Origin: Streptomyces venezuelae
GTDB lineage: Bacteria > Actinomycetota > Actinomycetes > Streptomycetales > Streptomycetaceae
Length of the DNA: 64,000 nucleotides
Assembly (NCBI RefSeq): GCF_008642375.1
Contig: NZ_CP029194.1
Location: 2,728,001 to 2,792,000 of the forward strand
Reading direction: 5' to 3'
The notes beneath the pieces are model-generated. The model worked only from the letters and a program-made list of their open reading frames with translations. It searched no databases and was not told the DNA's origin. Positions 53,882 to 61,498 of the stretch are shown piece after piece (positions within the stretch are counted from its first letter, which is position 1; the number at the start of each line of letters is the position of its first letter). The translations under genes were made by a program, and so were the position numbers.

Positions 53882-54642
53882 CCACCCTCACCACCTCACG
53901 GAAGCCCGCCGTCCCGCCACGGGTCGCGCCCCTCCTGGAAACCGTCAGTACCTCGACCCGCTCGGCGTTACTCGTCGCGGGCGGCTACTTCGAATCGACC
54001 GCCGGCATCGGGGAGTTCTCGCTGAGCTCCCTGACCCTGGCGCTGGAGACCGGAGCCGCCGCCCGCCGTCTGCACCGGGGCAACAAGGTCCTGTACGACG
54101 TGATCGTCAACGACCTCGGCATGTCCTGTTCCGACGACGTCTGTACGCTGCCGGCCGCCGGACCCGCCACGACCGACGTCACCCCGCTCACCGCCATGGC
54201 CACCGCCGCGGGGACCTCCCTCACCGTCACCCGCGAGCGCACCCTGCGCAATCGCGCCGCACGCGCCATGAAGCGCAGGCTGCGCGAACCGGCGGAGCAC
54301 CCGCTGTTCGTCCGCGACGGGGACGAGATCCTCTTCCGTTCCCGCCAGTACGAGAAGGTGCTCGCCGGGGTCGTCAAGGACGACCACGTCGTCCCGCGCT
54401 GTCCGCTGATCGTCGCCGAGTACTTCGCTCGCTACTTCGCCCGTCTGCGGGCCGCCTTCCCCGACTGCGCCCACCGCCATGTGATCGACATCAACTCGCT
54501 CGCCGACCGGGACAAGGTGACGAAGGGCGCCGAGATCTACCTCCGTACGCAGGCGGGCCCCGACGAGGAGATCGTGCTCGTCTTCGCCGACGCGGCCTGC
54601 GCCGATCCGATCGCCCTGCCCTACACCGCGTACGACTTCTGA
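53878..54642 (+). CDS. Unknown protein with five cysteines and a TTA codon, in desulfurase operon
   Basis: 254 aa, soluble, no family recognised. Cysteines at 84, 89 (SCSDDVC), 175 (VVPRCPLIV), 197 (FPDCAHRH) and 241 (DAACADPI) could accept persulfide sulfur or bind metal. Other notable segments: LLVAGGYFESTAGIGEFSL near the N-terminus and AEYFARYFARLRAAFPD. Codon 31 (53968-53970) is TTA, the rare Leu codon read by the bldA tRNA in Streptomyces, so synthesis should be developmentally gated. ATG at 53878 overlaps the transporter stop by 4 nt; the desulfurase starts 14 nt after its stop. A biosynthetic or sulfur-carrier role is inference. Confidence 0.75.
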   Translation: MTTLTTSRKPAVPPRVAPLLETVSTSTRSALLVAGGYFESTAGIGEFSLSSLTLALETGAAARRLHRGNKVLYDVIVNDLGMSCSDDVCTLPAAGPATTDVTPLTAMATAAGTSLTVTRERTLRNRAARAMKRRLREPAEHPLFVRDGDEILFRSRQYEKVLAGVVKDDHVVPRCPLIVAEYFARYFARLRAAFPDCAHRHVIDINSLADRDKVTKGAEIYLRTQAGPDEEIVLVFADAACADPIALPYTAYDF

Positions 54643-54656
54643 CAGGGAGTACTGGC

Positions 54657-55805
54657 ATGGCCACGATCTATCTCGACCACCAGGCCACGACTCCGCCCGA
54701 CCCGGCGGTCGTCGAGGCGATGACCTTCGCCGCCACCCACTGCTACGCCAATCCGGCCAGCCCGCACGCCGCCGGGATCCGCGCCTTCCGCGAGATCGAG
54801 CGGGTGCGCGGGGCCGTCGCCCGGCTCATCGGGGCCGCCCGCAGCGAGATCTGCTTCACGTCGGGCGCGACGGAGGGCAACAACCTCGCGATCAAGGGGG
54901 TCGTCACGCCCGGCGGGCGGCGCCATGTGGTGACCACGGCGGTGGAGCACAAGTCCGTCCTCGACAGCTGCCGTTCCCTGAGAACCGCGGGGCACGAGGT
55001 GACCGTGCTGCCCGTCGACGCCGAGGGCCGGGTCTCCGCGCGCCAGGTGGCGGCGGCGCTCCGGCCGGACACCGCGCTGGTCTCCGTGATGCTGGCGAAC
55101 AACGAGATCTCCACCGTCCAGCCGGTGGCGGAGATCGGCGCGGTCACGCGGGCCGCCGGTGTGCCCCTGCACTGCGACGCGACGCAGGGCGTGGGCTCGC
55201 TGCCCGTCGACGTCCGGGCGCTCGGGGTCGACCTCCTCACCTTCTCGGGGCACAAGATCTACGGGCCTAAGGGCGTGGGCGCGCTGTACGTCTCCAACGA
55301 CCTGTCGGACCGCGCCCCGTTGGCGCCTCTCCTGCACGGGGGCGGCCAGGAGCGCGGGCTGCGCGCGGGCACCGTCAACACGACCGCCGTCATCGGTCTC
55401 GGCGCGGCCGTCGGTGTGCTCACGGCGTGCCGCGAGGAGGAGTCCGCCCGGCTGGCCGGCCTGCGGGAGCGGTTCCTGTCCACGCTCGCCGAGCTGGTCC
55501 CGTACGAGCTGAACAGCGGCACGGGCCCGGGGTTCCTGCCGCACGCGGTGAACCTGTCCTTCGAGGGCGCGGACGCCCAGCAACTGCTCCTGGAGGTCAC
55601 GGACATCGCCGTGTCGACGGGCTCGGCCTGCAACAGTGCGGCGCAGGAGCCCTCGCACGTCCTCACGGCGACCGGTCTGTCGCCGGAGCGGATCCGGGGC
55701 AGCATCCGGGTGGCCCTCGGCCGCTTCACCACCGAGGAGGACGTCGTCCGCGCGGCCCACGCGCTGGCGGCCGGCGTGTCGAGCCGGGCGGTCCGGGTCG
55801 CCTGA
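54657..55805 (+). CDS. Class V aminotransferase, cysteine desulfurase (NifS/IscS type)
   Basis: 382-aa PLP enzyme releasing sulfur from cysteine as a protein persulfide plus alanine. Landmarks: YLDHQATTPP start, SGATEGNNLAI, H98 (VEHKS), D174/Q177 (CDATQGVG), PLP lysine K200 (SGHKIYGPKG) and catalytic C325 on the long class I loop (STGSACNSAAQEPSHVL). No IscU, SufU or Dnd genes are adjacent, so it is not part of a standard Fe-S or phosphorothioate operon. Its neighbour of unknown function is the likely sulfur acceptor or user. Confidence 0.92.
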   Translation: MATIYLDHQATTPPDPAVVEAMTFAATHCYANPASPHAAGIRAFREIERVRGAVARLIGAARSEICFTSGATEGNNLAIKGVVTPGGRRHVVTTAVEHKSVLDSCRSLRTAGHEVTVLPVDAEGRVSARQVAAALRPDTALVSVMLANNEISTVQPVAEIGAVTRAAGVPLHCDATQGVGSLPVDVRALGVDLLTFSGHKIYGPKGVGALYVSNDLSDRAPLAPLLHGGGQERGLRAGTVNTTAVIGLGAAVGVLTACREEESARLAGLRERFLSTLAELVPYELNSGTGPGFLPHAVNLSFEGADAQQLLLEVTDIAVSTGSACNSAAQEPSHVLTATGLSPERIRGSIRVALGRFTTEEDVVRAAHALAAGVSSRAVRVA

Positions 55806-55840
55806 CCGCCGTGAGTCCGGCCTGACCGGAAAGGCGGCTC

Positions 55841-55873
55841 CCAGGGGCCCGTTCCGGCGGGCCGGGCCCCTGG
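55841..55873. terminator. Terminator hairpin after the desulfurase operon
   Basis: CCAGGGGCCCG/CGGGCCCCTGG with an 11-nt loop, between the convergent desulfurase and tetR genes. Confidence 0.75.
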
Positions 55874-55882
55874 ACGTCTCGC

Positions 55883-56521
55883 TCAGCCCTCGCGCACCGC
55901 GTACGTCAGGACCTTCTCGCCGAGCAGTTCCTCGATCTCGTCGAGGAGGACGAGGGCCTCACGGGAGACGGTCGTCGCCTTGCGCCCCGCGGTCATCTCG
56001 CGGGTGATGTAGGCGACGACCGTGCTCTCGATCCAGGCGAGCTGGCCGCCGACGAGCAGCGGCAGCGGGTCGTCGTCCGCGGCCCCGGTCTCCTCGCGCA
56101 GGGTGGCGACGACGGCGTCGTGGACCTGCTGCTGCACGTGGAAGAGCCGGGCCTTGAGGGTGGGGGCGTGCTCGATGACGTTCATGAAGGCGTCGAAGCC
56201 GTCCATGAGTCCGTACGCGGGCGAGACGGCGCCGATGTCCTGGCGCAGCGCGCGCAGGACCGCCGCGGCGGCGGACTCGCCCCGGTCGCGGCCGCGGATC
56301 ATCCGGGCGAGGCGCTGGGTGACGCCGTCCATCCGGTCGAGGAAGAGGTCCTCCTTGGCCGGGAAGTAGTTGTAGACGGTGTTGACGGAGACGTCCGCCG
56401 CCTCGGCGACGTCGGCGACGGTCACGGTCACGAAGCCGTGCTCCAGGAAGAGCCCGGTCGCGATGTCCGAGATCCGCTGCTTCGTCTCGCGCTTCTTGCG
56501 TTCCCTGAGTCCCTCGGCCAT
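55883..56521 (-). CDS. TetR-family regulator of the DrrAB-like exporter
   Basis: 212 aa. HTH FVTVTVADVAEAADVSVNTVYNYFPAKEDLF (about 29-60). The ATG at 56521 (third codon of the longest frame) lies 6 nt after a perfect TAGGAT box, so the mRNA is probably leaderless. Divergent from the ABC transporter with a symmetric operator pair between them. Ligand is probably a substrate of the exporter. Confidence 0.88.
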   Translation of the reverse strand: MAEGLRERKKRETKQRISDIATGLFLEHGFVTVTVADVAEAADVSVNTVYNYFPAKEDLFLDRMDGVTQRLARMIRGRDRGESAAAAVLRALRQDIGAVSPAYGLMDGFDAFMNVIEHAPTLKARLFHVQQQVHDAVVATLREETGAADDDPLPLLVGGQLAWIESTVVAYITREMTAGRKATTVSREALVLLDEIEELLGEKVLTYAVREG

Positions 56522-56527
56522 GCCCAC

Positions 56528-56587
56528 ATCCTAGGCTCCCTGAAATTTTGGACCATGCGAAAACTTGGTGGCATTGCAAAATTTCAG
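56528..56587. promoter_or_regulatory. tetR/drrA divergent promoter with 11-bp inverted repeats
   Basis: Arms CTGAAATTTTG (56540-56550) and CAAAATTTCAG (56577-56587) are exact complements 26 nt apart, and each is itself partly palindromic (AAATTT), so they may be two TetR sites. The minus-strand TAGGAT box of tetR (56528-56533) is next to the left arm. This AT-rich patch stands out in the GC-rich background. Confidence 0.75.
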
Positions 56588-56609
56588 TGACTCTGTTTTT
56601 GTGGTCGTC

Positions 56610-57383
56610 ATGCCCATCATCAGCACGGCCGGGCTCGCCCGGACCTTCACCGGCAAGCACGGGCCCGTGGAGGCCGTCCGCGGGATCGACCTGACCGTCA
56701 GGCCAGGCGAGATCCTCGGACTCCTCGGACCCAACGGCGCCGGCAAGACGACCACCCTGCGCATGCTCACGACCCTGCTCCCGCCCACCGCCGGCGTCGC
56801 CACCGTCGCCGGCCACGACCTCGTCAAGGACCCCGCGGCCGTACGCCGCCGCATCGGGTACGTCGCTCAGTCCGGCGGCCTCGACCCCCAGGAGACGGCC
56901 CGCTCCGAGCTCGTCCTCCAGGGCAGGCTCTACGGCCTCGACCGGACCCGCGCGTCCGCGCGCGCCGAGGAGCTCGCGGTCGACCTCGACCTCACCGAAC
57001 TCCTCGATCGGCCGACCCCGGCGCTCTCCGGCGGCCAGCGCCGCCGCCTCGACCTCGCGATGGGTCTCACCCACCGGCCGGAGATCCTCTTCCTCGACGA
57101 ACCGACGACCGGCCTCGACCCCGCCAGCCGCACGGACCTGTGGGCCCTGGTGCGGCGGCTGCGCGACGAGCACGGCACGACCGTCGTCCTCACCACCCAC
57201 TACCTGGACGAGGCCGACGCCCTCGCCGACCGCATCGTGATCGTGGACAAGGGCACGGTCGTCGCCGAGGGAAGCCCCGCCGCCCTCAAGGCCGCCCACG
57301 GCGCCGCCACCCTCCAGGACGCCTTCCTCGCCATCACCGGGCGCGGCCCCGCCCCCGTCGACACCACCCCCGTAGCCGTCTAG
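56610..57383 (+). CDS. DrrA-like ABC exporter ATPase
   Basis: 257 aa. Walker A GPNGAGKTT, signature LSGGQRRRLDLAMGL, Walker B ILFLDEPTTGLDP, H-loop TTHYLDEADALADR, the pattern of daunorubicin-resistance DrrA ATPases. ATG 56610 chosen so the protein starts at MPIISTAGLARTF; the longer frame runs through the operator. Followed 8 nt later by its permease. Probably exports a lipophilic antibiotic or lipid. Confidence 0.92.
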   Translation: MPIISTAGLARTFTGKHGPVEAVRGIDLTVRPGEILGLLGPNGAGKTTTLRMLTTLLPPTAGVATVAGHDLVKDPAAVRRRIGYVAQSGGLDPQETARSELVLQGRLYGLDRTRASARAEELAVDLDLTELLDRPTPALSGGQRRRLDLAMGLTHRPEILFLDEPTTGLDPASRTDLWALVRRLRDEHGTTVVLTTHYLDEADALADRIVIVDKGTVVAEGSPAALKAAHGAATLQDAFLAITGRGPAPVDTTPVAV

Positions 57384-57391
57384 GACCCCTG

Positions 57392-58141
57392 ATGCTTCTC
57401 CACGACACCGCGCTGCTCTTCGGGCGTTACGCCCGCCAGACCCTGCGCTCCCCGTTCCAGATCTTCTTCGGCGCCCTGATGCCGCTGCTCTACCTCTTCT
57501 TCTTCGGCCCCCTGCTGACCGGTCTCCCGCTGGGCCGGGAGGGCGACTCCTGGCAGATCCTCGTTCCCGGCCTGCTGCTCCAACTCGGCCTCTTCGGAGC
57601 CTCGTTCGCCGGATTCTCGATCATCATGGAGAAGAGCTGGGGCGTGTTCGACCGGATGCGGGTCACGCCCGTGAGCCGGCTGGCCCTGCTGCTCGGACGG
57701 GTCCTGCGCGACGCCGCGCTCTTCGTCTTCCAGGCGGTGCTGCTCGTCGTCGTGGCCGTCCCGATGGGACTGCGGGCCCCGCTCGCCGGGATCCTGGCCG
57801 GCTTCGGCTTCGTCGCCCTGCTCTCGGCGGCGCTCGCCTCGCTCTCGTACGCGCTGGCGCTGAAGCTGCCGAGCCCGCAGGAGTTCGGCCCCGCGATCAA
57901 CACGCTCGCGATGCCGGCGATGCTGCTGTCGGGCCTGATGCTGCCGATGGCCCTCGCCCCCGGCTGGCTGGACGTGCTCTCGCGCCTCACGCCGTTCCGC
58001 TATCTGGTGGACGCGGTCCGGGAGGCGTACATCGGCCACTACACGACACCGGCCATGCTGTACGGGGTGCTCGTCGCCCTCGGACTGACGGCGCTCGCCG
58101 TGACGGTCGGCACACGGACGTTCCGAAGCGCCGGTGCCTAA
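57392..58141 (+). CDS. DrrB-like ABC-2 permease
   Basis: 249 aa, six helices, ABC-2 signature region (LPSPQEFGPAINTLAMPAMLLSGLMLP and LTPFRYLVDAVREAY) typical of DrrB. Partner of the ATPase just upstream; regulated by the divergent TetR. Confidence 0.9.
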   Translation: MLLHDTALLFGRYARQTLRSPFQIFFGALMPLLYLFFFGPLLTGLPLGREGDSWQILVPGLLLQLGLFGASFAGFSIIMEKSWGVFDRMRVTPVSRLALLLGRVLRDAALFVFQAVLLVVVAVPMGLRAPLAGILAGFGFVALLSAALASLSYALALKLPSPQEFGPAINTLAMPAMLLSGLMLPMALAPGWLDVLSRLTPFRYLVDAVREAYIGHYTTPAMLYGVLVALGLTALAVTVGTRTFRSAGA

Positions 58142-58142
58142 C

Positions 58143-58148
58143 TAGGCT
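58143..58148 (+). promoter_or_regulatory. Candidate -10 box of the adenosyltransferase gene
   Basis: TAGGCT, 6 nt before the ATG at 58155 and just past the permease stop; no ribosome-binding site, so a leaderless mRNA is likely. Confidence 0.5.
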
Positions 58149-58154
58149 GGGCCC

Positions 58155-58727
58155 ATGGTCAATCTGACGCGCATCTACACCCGTACCGGCGACCAGGGCA
58201 CCACGGCCCTCGGTGACATGAGCCGGACCGCCAAGACGGATCTGCGGATCTCGGCCTACGCCGACGCCAACGAGGCCAACGCCGCCATCGGCACGGCCAT
58301 CGCGCTCGGGCAGCTGGACGAGGAGGTCGTGAAGGTCCTCGTCCGCATCCAGAACGACCTGTTCGACGTGGGCGCCGACCTCTGCACGCCCGTGGTCGAG
58401 GACCCGAAGTACCCGCCGCTGCGCGTCGAGCAGGCGTACGTCGACAAGCTGGAGGCCGACTGCGACCGCTTTCTGGAGGAACTGGAGAAGCTGCGCTCCT
58501 TCATCCTGCCGGGCGGCACGCCCGGTGCGGCTCTGCTGCACCAGGCGTGCACGGTGGTCCGTCGGGCGGAGCGCTCCACGTGGGCGGCCCTGGAGGTGCA
58601 CGGCGAGACGATGAACGCCCTGACCGCCACGTACCTCAACCGGCTATCGGATCTGCTCTTCATCCTGGCCCGGACGGCGAACAAGGAGGTCGGGGACGTG
58701 CTCTGGGTCCCGGGCGGCGACCGCTGA
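58155..58727 (+). CDS. Cob(I)alamin adenosyltransferase, PduO type
   Basis: 190 aa. Transfers adenosyl from ATP to cob(I)alamin, making coenzyme B12. N-terminal ATP loop IYTRTGDQGTTALGD, then the conserved FILPGGTPGAALLHQACTVVRRAER and NRLSDLLFILAR segments. Supplies the cofactor for IcmA and methylmalonyl-CoA mutase. Its last 84 bp overlap the convergent membrane-protein gene. Confidence 0.93.
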   Translation: MVNLTRIYTRTGDQGTTALGDMSRTAKTDLRISAYADANEANAAIGTAIALGQLDEEVVKVLVRIQNDLFDVGADLCTPVVEDPKYPPLRVEQAYVDKLEADCDRFLEELEKLRSFILPGGTPGAALLHQACTVVRRAERSTWAALEVHGETMNALTATYLNRLSDLLFILARTANKEVGDVLWVPGGDR

Positions 58728-59348
58728 TCCGTCCTTCCGGCCCGCCGGTCCGTCCTTGCGGGCCGCCGATCCGTCCTTGCGGGCCGGTTCGCCGCCCTCG
58801 GCGGGAGCCTCGCCCTCCGGTGCCTTCCTCGGCCAGATCGCGTAGGTGAGCGCGATCAGGCCGTGGATGCCGACCAGCCGCCAGATGCCGCCGACCGAGG
58901 CCTCCAGCTTCGAGGTGTCGCCGTCGCCGCCGACGTACCAGATCGCGGCGAGCAGGAGGCCGGTCGCCACGGAGGCCATCACCACCGAGCCGAGCCAGAT
59001 CCGCCCCTCGTGGTGGGCGCGCGCCATGCCGTACTTCGGCGCCTTCACGGGGGGCGGGCCGCCGCCGAACCGGTGGGCGGCGTGGCCGTCGAGCCACTTC
59101 ACCGTGCGGTGGCCGTGGCCCACGGTGTAGCCGATGTAGAGGGCGGCGAGGCTGTGCCGCCAGGCCGGTTCCGCGCCGTTCTTGAGGTCCATCGCGGTGA
59201 CGACGAGAAGCAGGATCTCCAGGAGCGGCTCGCACAGCAGCAGGGCCATGCCCAGTCTGGGCATCCGCAGCACATAGCGGGCACCGAGTCCGGCGGCGAG
59301 CAGGACCCAGAACCCGACCTCGCAGACGACGATCAGCGTGACGATCAC
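58644..59348 (-). CDS. Conserved integral membrane protein, tail antisense to the adenosyltransferase
   Basis: 234 aa with about five helices (LIVVCEVGFWVLLAAGL, LGMALLLCEPLLEILLLVV, LAALYIGYTV, VVMASVATGLLLAAIWYV, LVGIHGLIALTYAIW). The last 45 residues are low-complexity (repeats of RKDG: ARKDGSAARKDGPAGRKDG) and then a stretch that is simply the reverse strand of the adenosyltransferase end, so the reading frame may have lost its original stop. GTG start at 59348 behind AAGGGGAA. Function unknown. Confidence 0.75.
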   Translation of the reverse strand: MIVTLIVVCEVGFWVLLAAGLGARYVLRMPRLGMALLLCEPLLEILLLVVTAMDLKNGAEPAWRHSLAALYIGYTVGHGHRTVKWLDGHAAHRFGGGPPPVKAPKYGMARAHHEGRIWLGSVVMASVATGLLLAAIWYVGGDGDTSKLEASVGGIWRLVGIHGLIALTYAIWPRKAPEGEAPAEGGEPARKDGSAARKDGPAGRKDGSAVAARDPEHVPDLLVRRPGQDEEQIR

Positions 59349-59485
59349 GACGGTTCCCCTTTCCGTTCCCCTTCAGCGTCCCGTGGGATCCGGCCGCGTT
59401 CGTCGTCGTCGGTGACGAAGTACGCCTACATCCTTCGACGGAGGGACGGATCGGCCCGGACGAGGAGGCCGGGGCCGGCAGGGGC

Positions 59486-60697
59486 GTGTTGGATGAGTAC
59501 GTGACACTCCCCCGCCCGCACCGCCTCGACCTGTTCATCGCCCTCTCGGGGTTCGCCTGCGGCGTGCTCCTCTGGTCCTTCGGGCTGTACACGACGGGCG
59601 ACCGCATCCTCGACCAGCGGTGGGCGGCACTGGTGCCGCTCACGGTGATGGCCTCGATGGAGGCGCTGCGGCGGACCCTGCCGCAGACGGCACTGATCGT
59701 CGGGACCCTCGCGCTGGTCGCGGACCAGTTCACCAACGGGAACCTGGTGACGGTCCTGATGTTCACGGACATCGTCTACGCGGCCGTCGTGTACGGCTCG
59801 CCCGCCGTCGCCCGCCGCGTCCCGTACAGCACCGGGCTGATCACGGTCGCCGTGACGGTCGGCTTCCTCGTCTGGTGGCAGAACGCGGTCGCCCTGCTCA
59901 TCGGGGTCATCACGGGCATGATCTCCTTCATGCCCGCGGTGACGGGCTCCATCGTGCGCAACCACCGGGAGGCCGCGGAGGCGGCCCGGCTGCGCGCCGA
60001 GCAGACCGCGCTGCTCGCCGAGATGGACCGGACGCAGGCCGTGGTGGCCGAGCGGTCCCGGATGGCACGCGAGCTGCACGACATGGTGGCGAACCACCTC
60101 TCCGCCATCGCGATCCACTCCACGGCCGCGCTCTCGCTCGACGAGCCGGCCACGACCCGGCAGGCGCTGACCGTGATCCGGGAGAACAGCGTCGCGGGTC
60201 TGGCCGAGATGCGGCGGCTCATCGGCCTGCTGCGGGACAGCGGCGGGGACACGGAGCCCGCCGCCGCGCCCACGCTCGCCGGTCTGGACGCGCTGGTGGC
60301 CCAGTCCGCGGCCAACGCCGAGCCGAGCGGCCTCGCCCTCGTCCTCGACGACACGCGGCAGAGCCCGACGGCCCTCCCTGCGCCGGTGGAGCTGGCCGCG
60401 TACCGGATCGTGCAGGAGTCCCTGACGAACGCGCTCAAGCACGCGGCGCCCGGAAAGGTGCGGGTGACCCTGGGCCAGGATCCGGGCGCGCTGTGGATCG
60501 AGGTGACGAGCCCGTACGGCGAGCGCTCCGGACCGACCGCGCCCGGTTCGGGGGCGGGCCTGGTGGGGATGCGGGAGCGGGTGGCCCTGCTCGACGGCGT
60601 CATCGAGGCGGGCCCGGTATCGGACGACGGCGGACGGAAGACCTGGCGGGTCCGGGCGGAACTGCCCGTGGGCGCGAGCGACGAGGAGCGGACATGA
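59486..60697 (+). CDS. chiS: Chitinase-linked sensor histidine kinase ChiS
   Basis: 403 aa. Five or so membrane helices (about 15-155), a short coiled linker and a HisKA_3 domain with H198 (MARELHDMVANHLSAI), then an HATPase domain (ESLTNALKHA, GSGAGLVGMRERV). GTG at 59486 used; GTG 59501 is an alternative with TTGGAT 6 nt upstream. Gene order kinase-regulator-chitinase matches chiS-chiR-chiC of S. coelicolor, where the pair activates the chitinase gene. Confidence 0.87.
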   Translation: MLDEYVTLPRPHRLDLFIALSGFACGVLLWSFGLYTTGDRILDQRWAALVPLTVMASMEALRRTLPQTALIVGTLALVADQFTNGNLVTVLMFTDIVYAAVVYGSPAVARRVPYSTGLITVAVTVGFLVWWQNAVALLIGVITGMISFMPAVTGSIVRNHREAAEAARLRAEQTALLAEMDRTQAVVAERSRMARELHDMVANHLSAIAIHSTAALSLDEPATTRQALTVIRENSVAGLAEMRRLIGLLRDSGGDTEPAAAPTLAGLDALVAQSAANAEPSGLALVLDDTRQSPTALPAPVELAAYRIVQESLTNALKHAAPGKVRVTLGQDPGALWIEVTSPYGERSGPTAPGSGAGLVGMRERVALLDGVIEAGPVSDDGGRKTWRVRAELPVGASDEERT

Positions 60698-60734
60698 CGG
60701 TACGGACGGGCGGGGAGCGGACATGACGGTGCGG
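60685..60734 (+). repeat. 21-bp direct repeat at the chiS/chiR junction
   Basis: GGAGCGGACATGACGGTNCGG occurs at 60685-60705 and 60714-60734 with one mismatch (period 29 bp). Both copies contain the ribosome-binding site and ATG of the regulator. The first ATG (60694) overlaps the kinase stop and opens a 10-codon frame (MTVRTGGERT) that ends at the TGA overlapping the real chiR start. Confidence 0.92.
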
Positions 60735-61376
60735 GTGCTGGTCGCCGAGGACCAGAGCGCGGTACGGGCGGGACTCGTCCTGATCCTGGGCAGCGCCCCG
60801 GACATCGAGGTGATCGGGGAGGCCGCGGACGGGGAGCGGGCGGTGGAGCTGGCCCGCGAGCTGCGCCCGGACCTGGTCCTGATGGATGTGCAGATGCCGC
60901 GGATGGACGGGGTGACGGCGACCGGGATCGTCGTCTCGGAGGGGCTCGCGGACGTCCTCGTCCTGACCACCTTCGATCTCGACGAGTACGTGTTCGGCGC
61001 GCTGCGCGCGGGCGCCTCGGGCTTCCTGCTGAAGAGCGCGGAGGCGCGGGAGCTGATCGAGGCGGTGCGGACGGTGGCGCGCGGCGAGGGACTCATCGCC
61101 CCGGCGGTGACCCGGCGGCTGATCGCCGAGTTCGCCACGACGGGCCGCCCGGCGCGGCCGTCGGCCAAGGCGGACCCGGCGGTGCTCGACGCCCTGACGC
61201 CCCGGGAGCGGGAGGTGCTGTCGGCGCTGGGCGGCGGGCTGTCGAACGCCGAGATCGCGGTACGCCTCGACATGGCGGAGGCGACGGTGAAGACGCACGT
61301 CAGCAAGGTGCTGAGCAAGCTGGCGCTGCGCAGCAGGGTCCAAGCGGCGGTCCTGGCACAGGAGTTGGGCGTCTAG
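60723..61376 (+). CDS. chiR: NarL/LuxR-type response regulator ChiR
   Basis: 217 aa. Receiver domain with D55 (LVLMDVQMP) and K in GFLLKSAEA; C-terminal LuxR HTH (LTPREREVLSALGGGLSNAEIAVRLDMAEATVKTHVSKVL). ATG at 60723. Partner of ChiS; expected target is the chitinase promoter directly downstream. Confidence 0.9.
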   Translation: MTVRVLVAEDQSAVRAGLVLILGSAPDIEVIGEAADGERAVELARELRPDLVLMDVQMPRMDGVTATGIVVSEGLADVLVLTTFDLDEYVFGALRAGASGFLLKSAEARELIEAVRTVARGEGLIAPAVTRRLIAEFATTGRPARPSAKADPAVLDALTPREREVLSALGGGLSNAEIAVRLDMAEATVKTHVSKVLSKLALRSRVQAAVLAQELGV

Positions 61377-61391
61377 ACGAACTCGGCGACG

Positions 61392-61434
61392 TTGGTCTGG
61401 ACCTCTTGACGATTGGTCCAGACCTTCCTACGCT
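61392..61434 (+). promoter_or_regulatory. Chitinase promoter with 13-bp direct repeats
   Basis: TTGGTCTGGACCT (61392-61404) and TTGGTCCAGACCT (61413-61425) are the paired repeats known from Streptomyces chitinase promoters, which overlap DasR sites. They bracket a good -35 TTGACG (61406-61411); TACGCT (61429-61434) follows after 17 bp as -10. The second repeat fills the spacer, so occupancy by a repressor would block transcription. Confidence 0.88.
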
Positions 61435-61498
61435 CGCGGGGCGCGCGCATCTTCACGGACCACCCCCACCTTGTCCGTCCGCAACTTGAGGAGCACCG

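Noticed and set aside
54657..55805. DndA of a DNA phosphorothioation system
   Set aside because: No dndB-E or ssp genes are adjacent; the neighbours are an exporter and an unknown protein.
58100..58160. Cobalamin riboswitch before the adenosyltransferase gene
   Set aside because: The ATG follows the upstream gene by 13 nt and a -10 box lies 6 nt before it; there is no room for a riboswitch, and I saw no B12-box-like element elsewhere.
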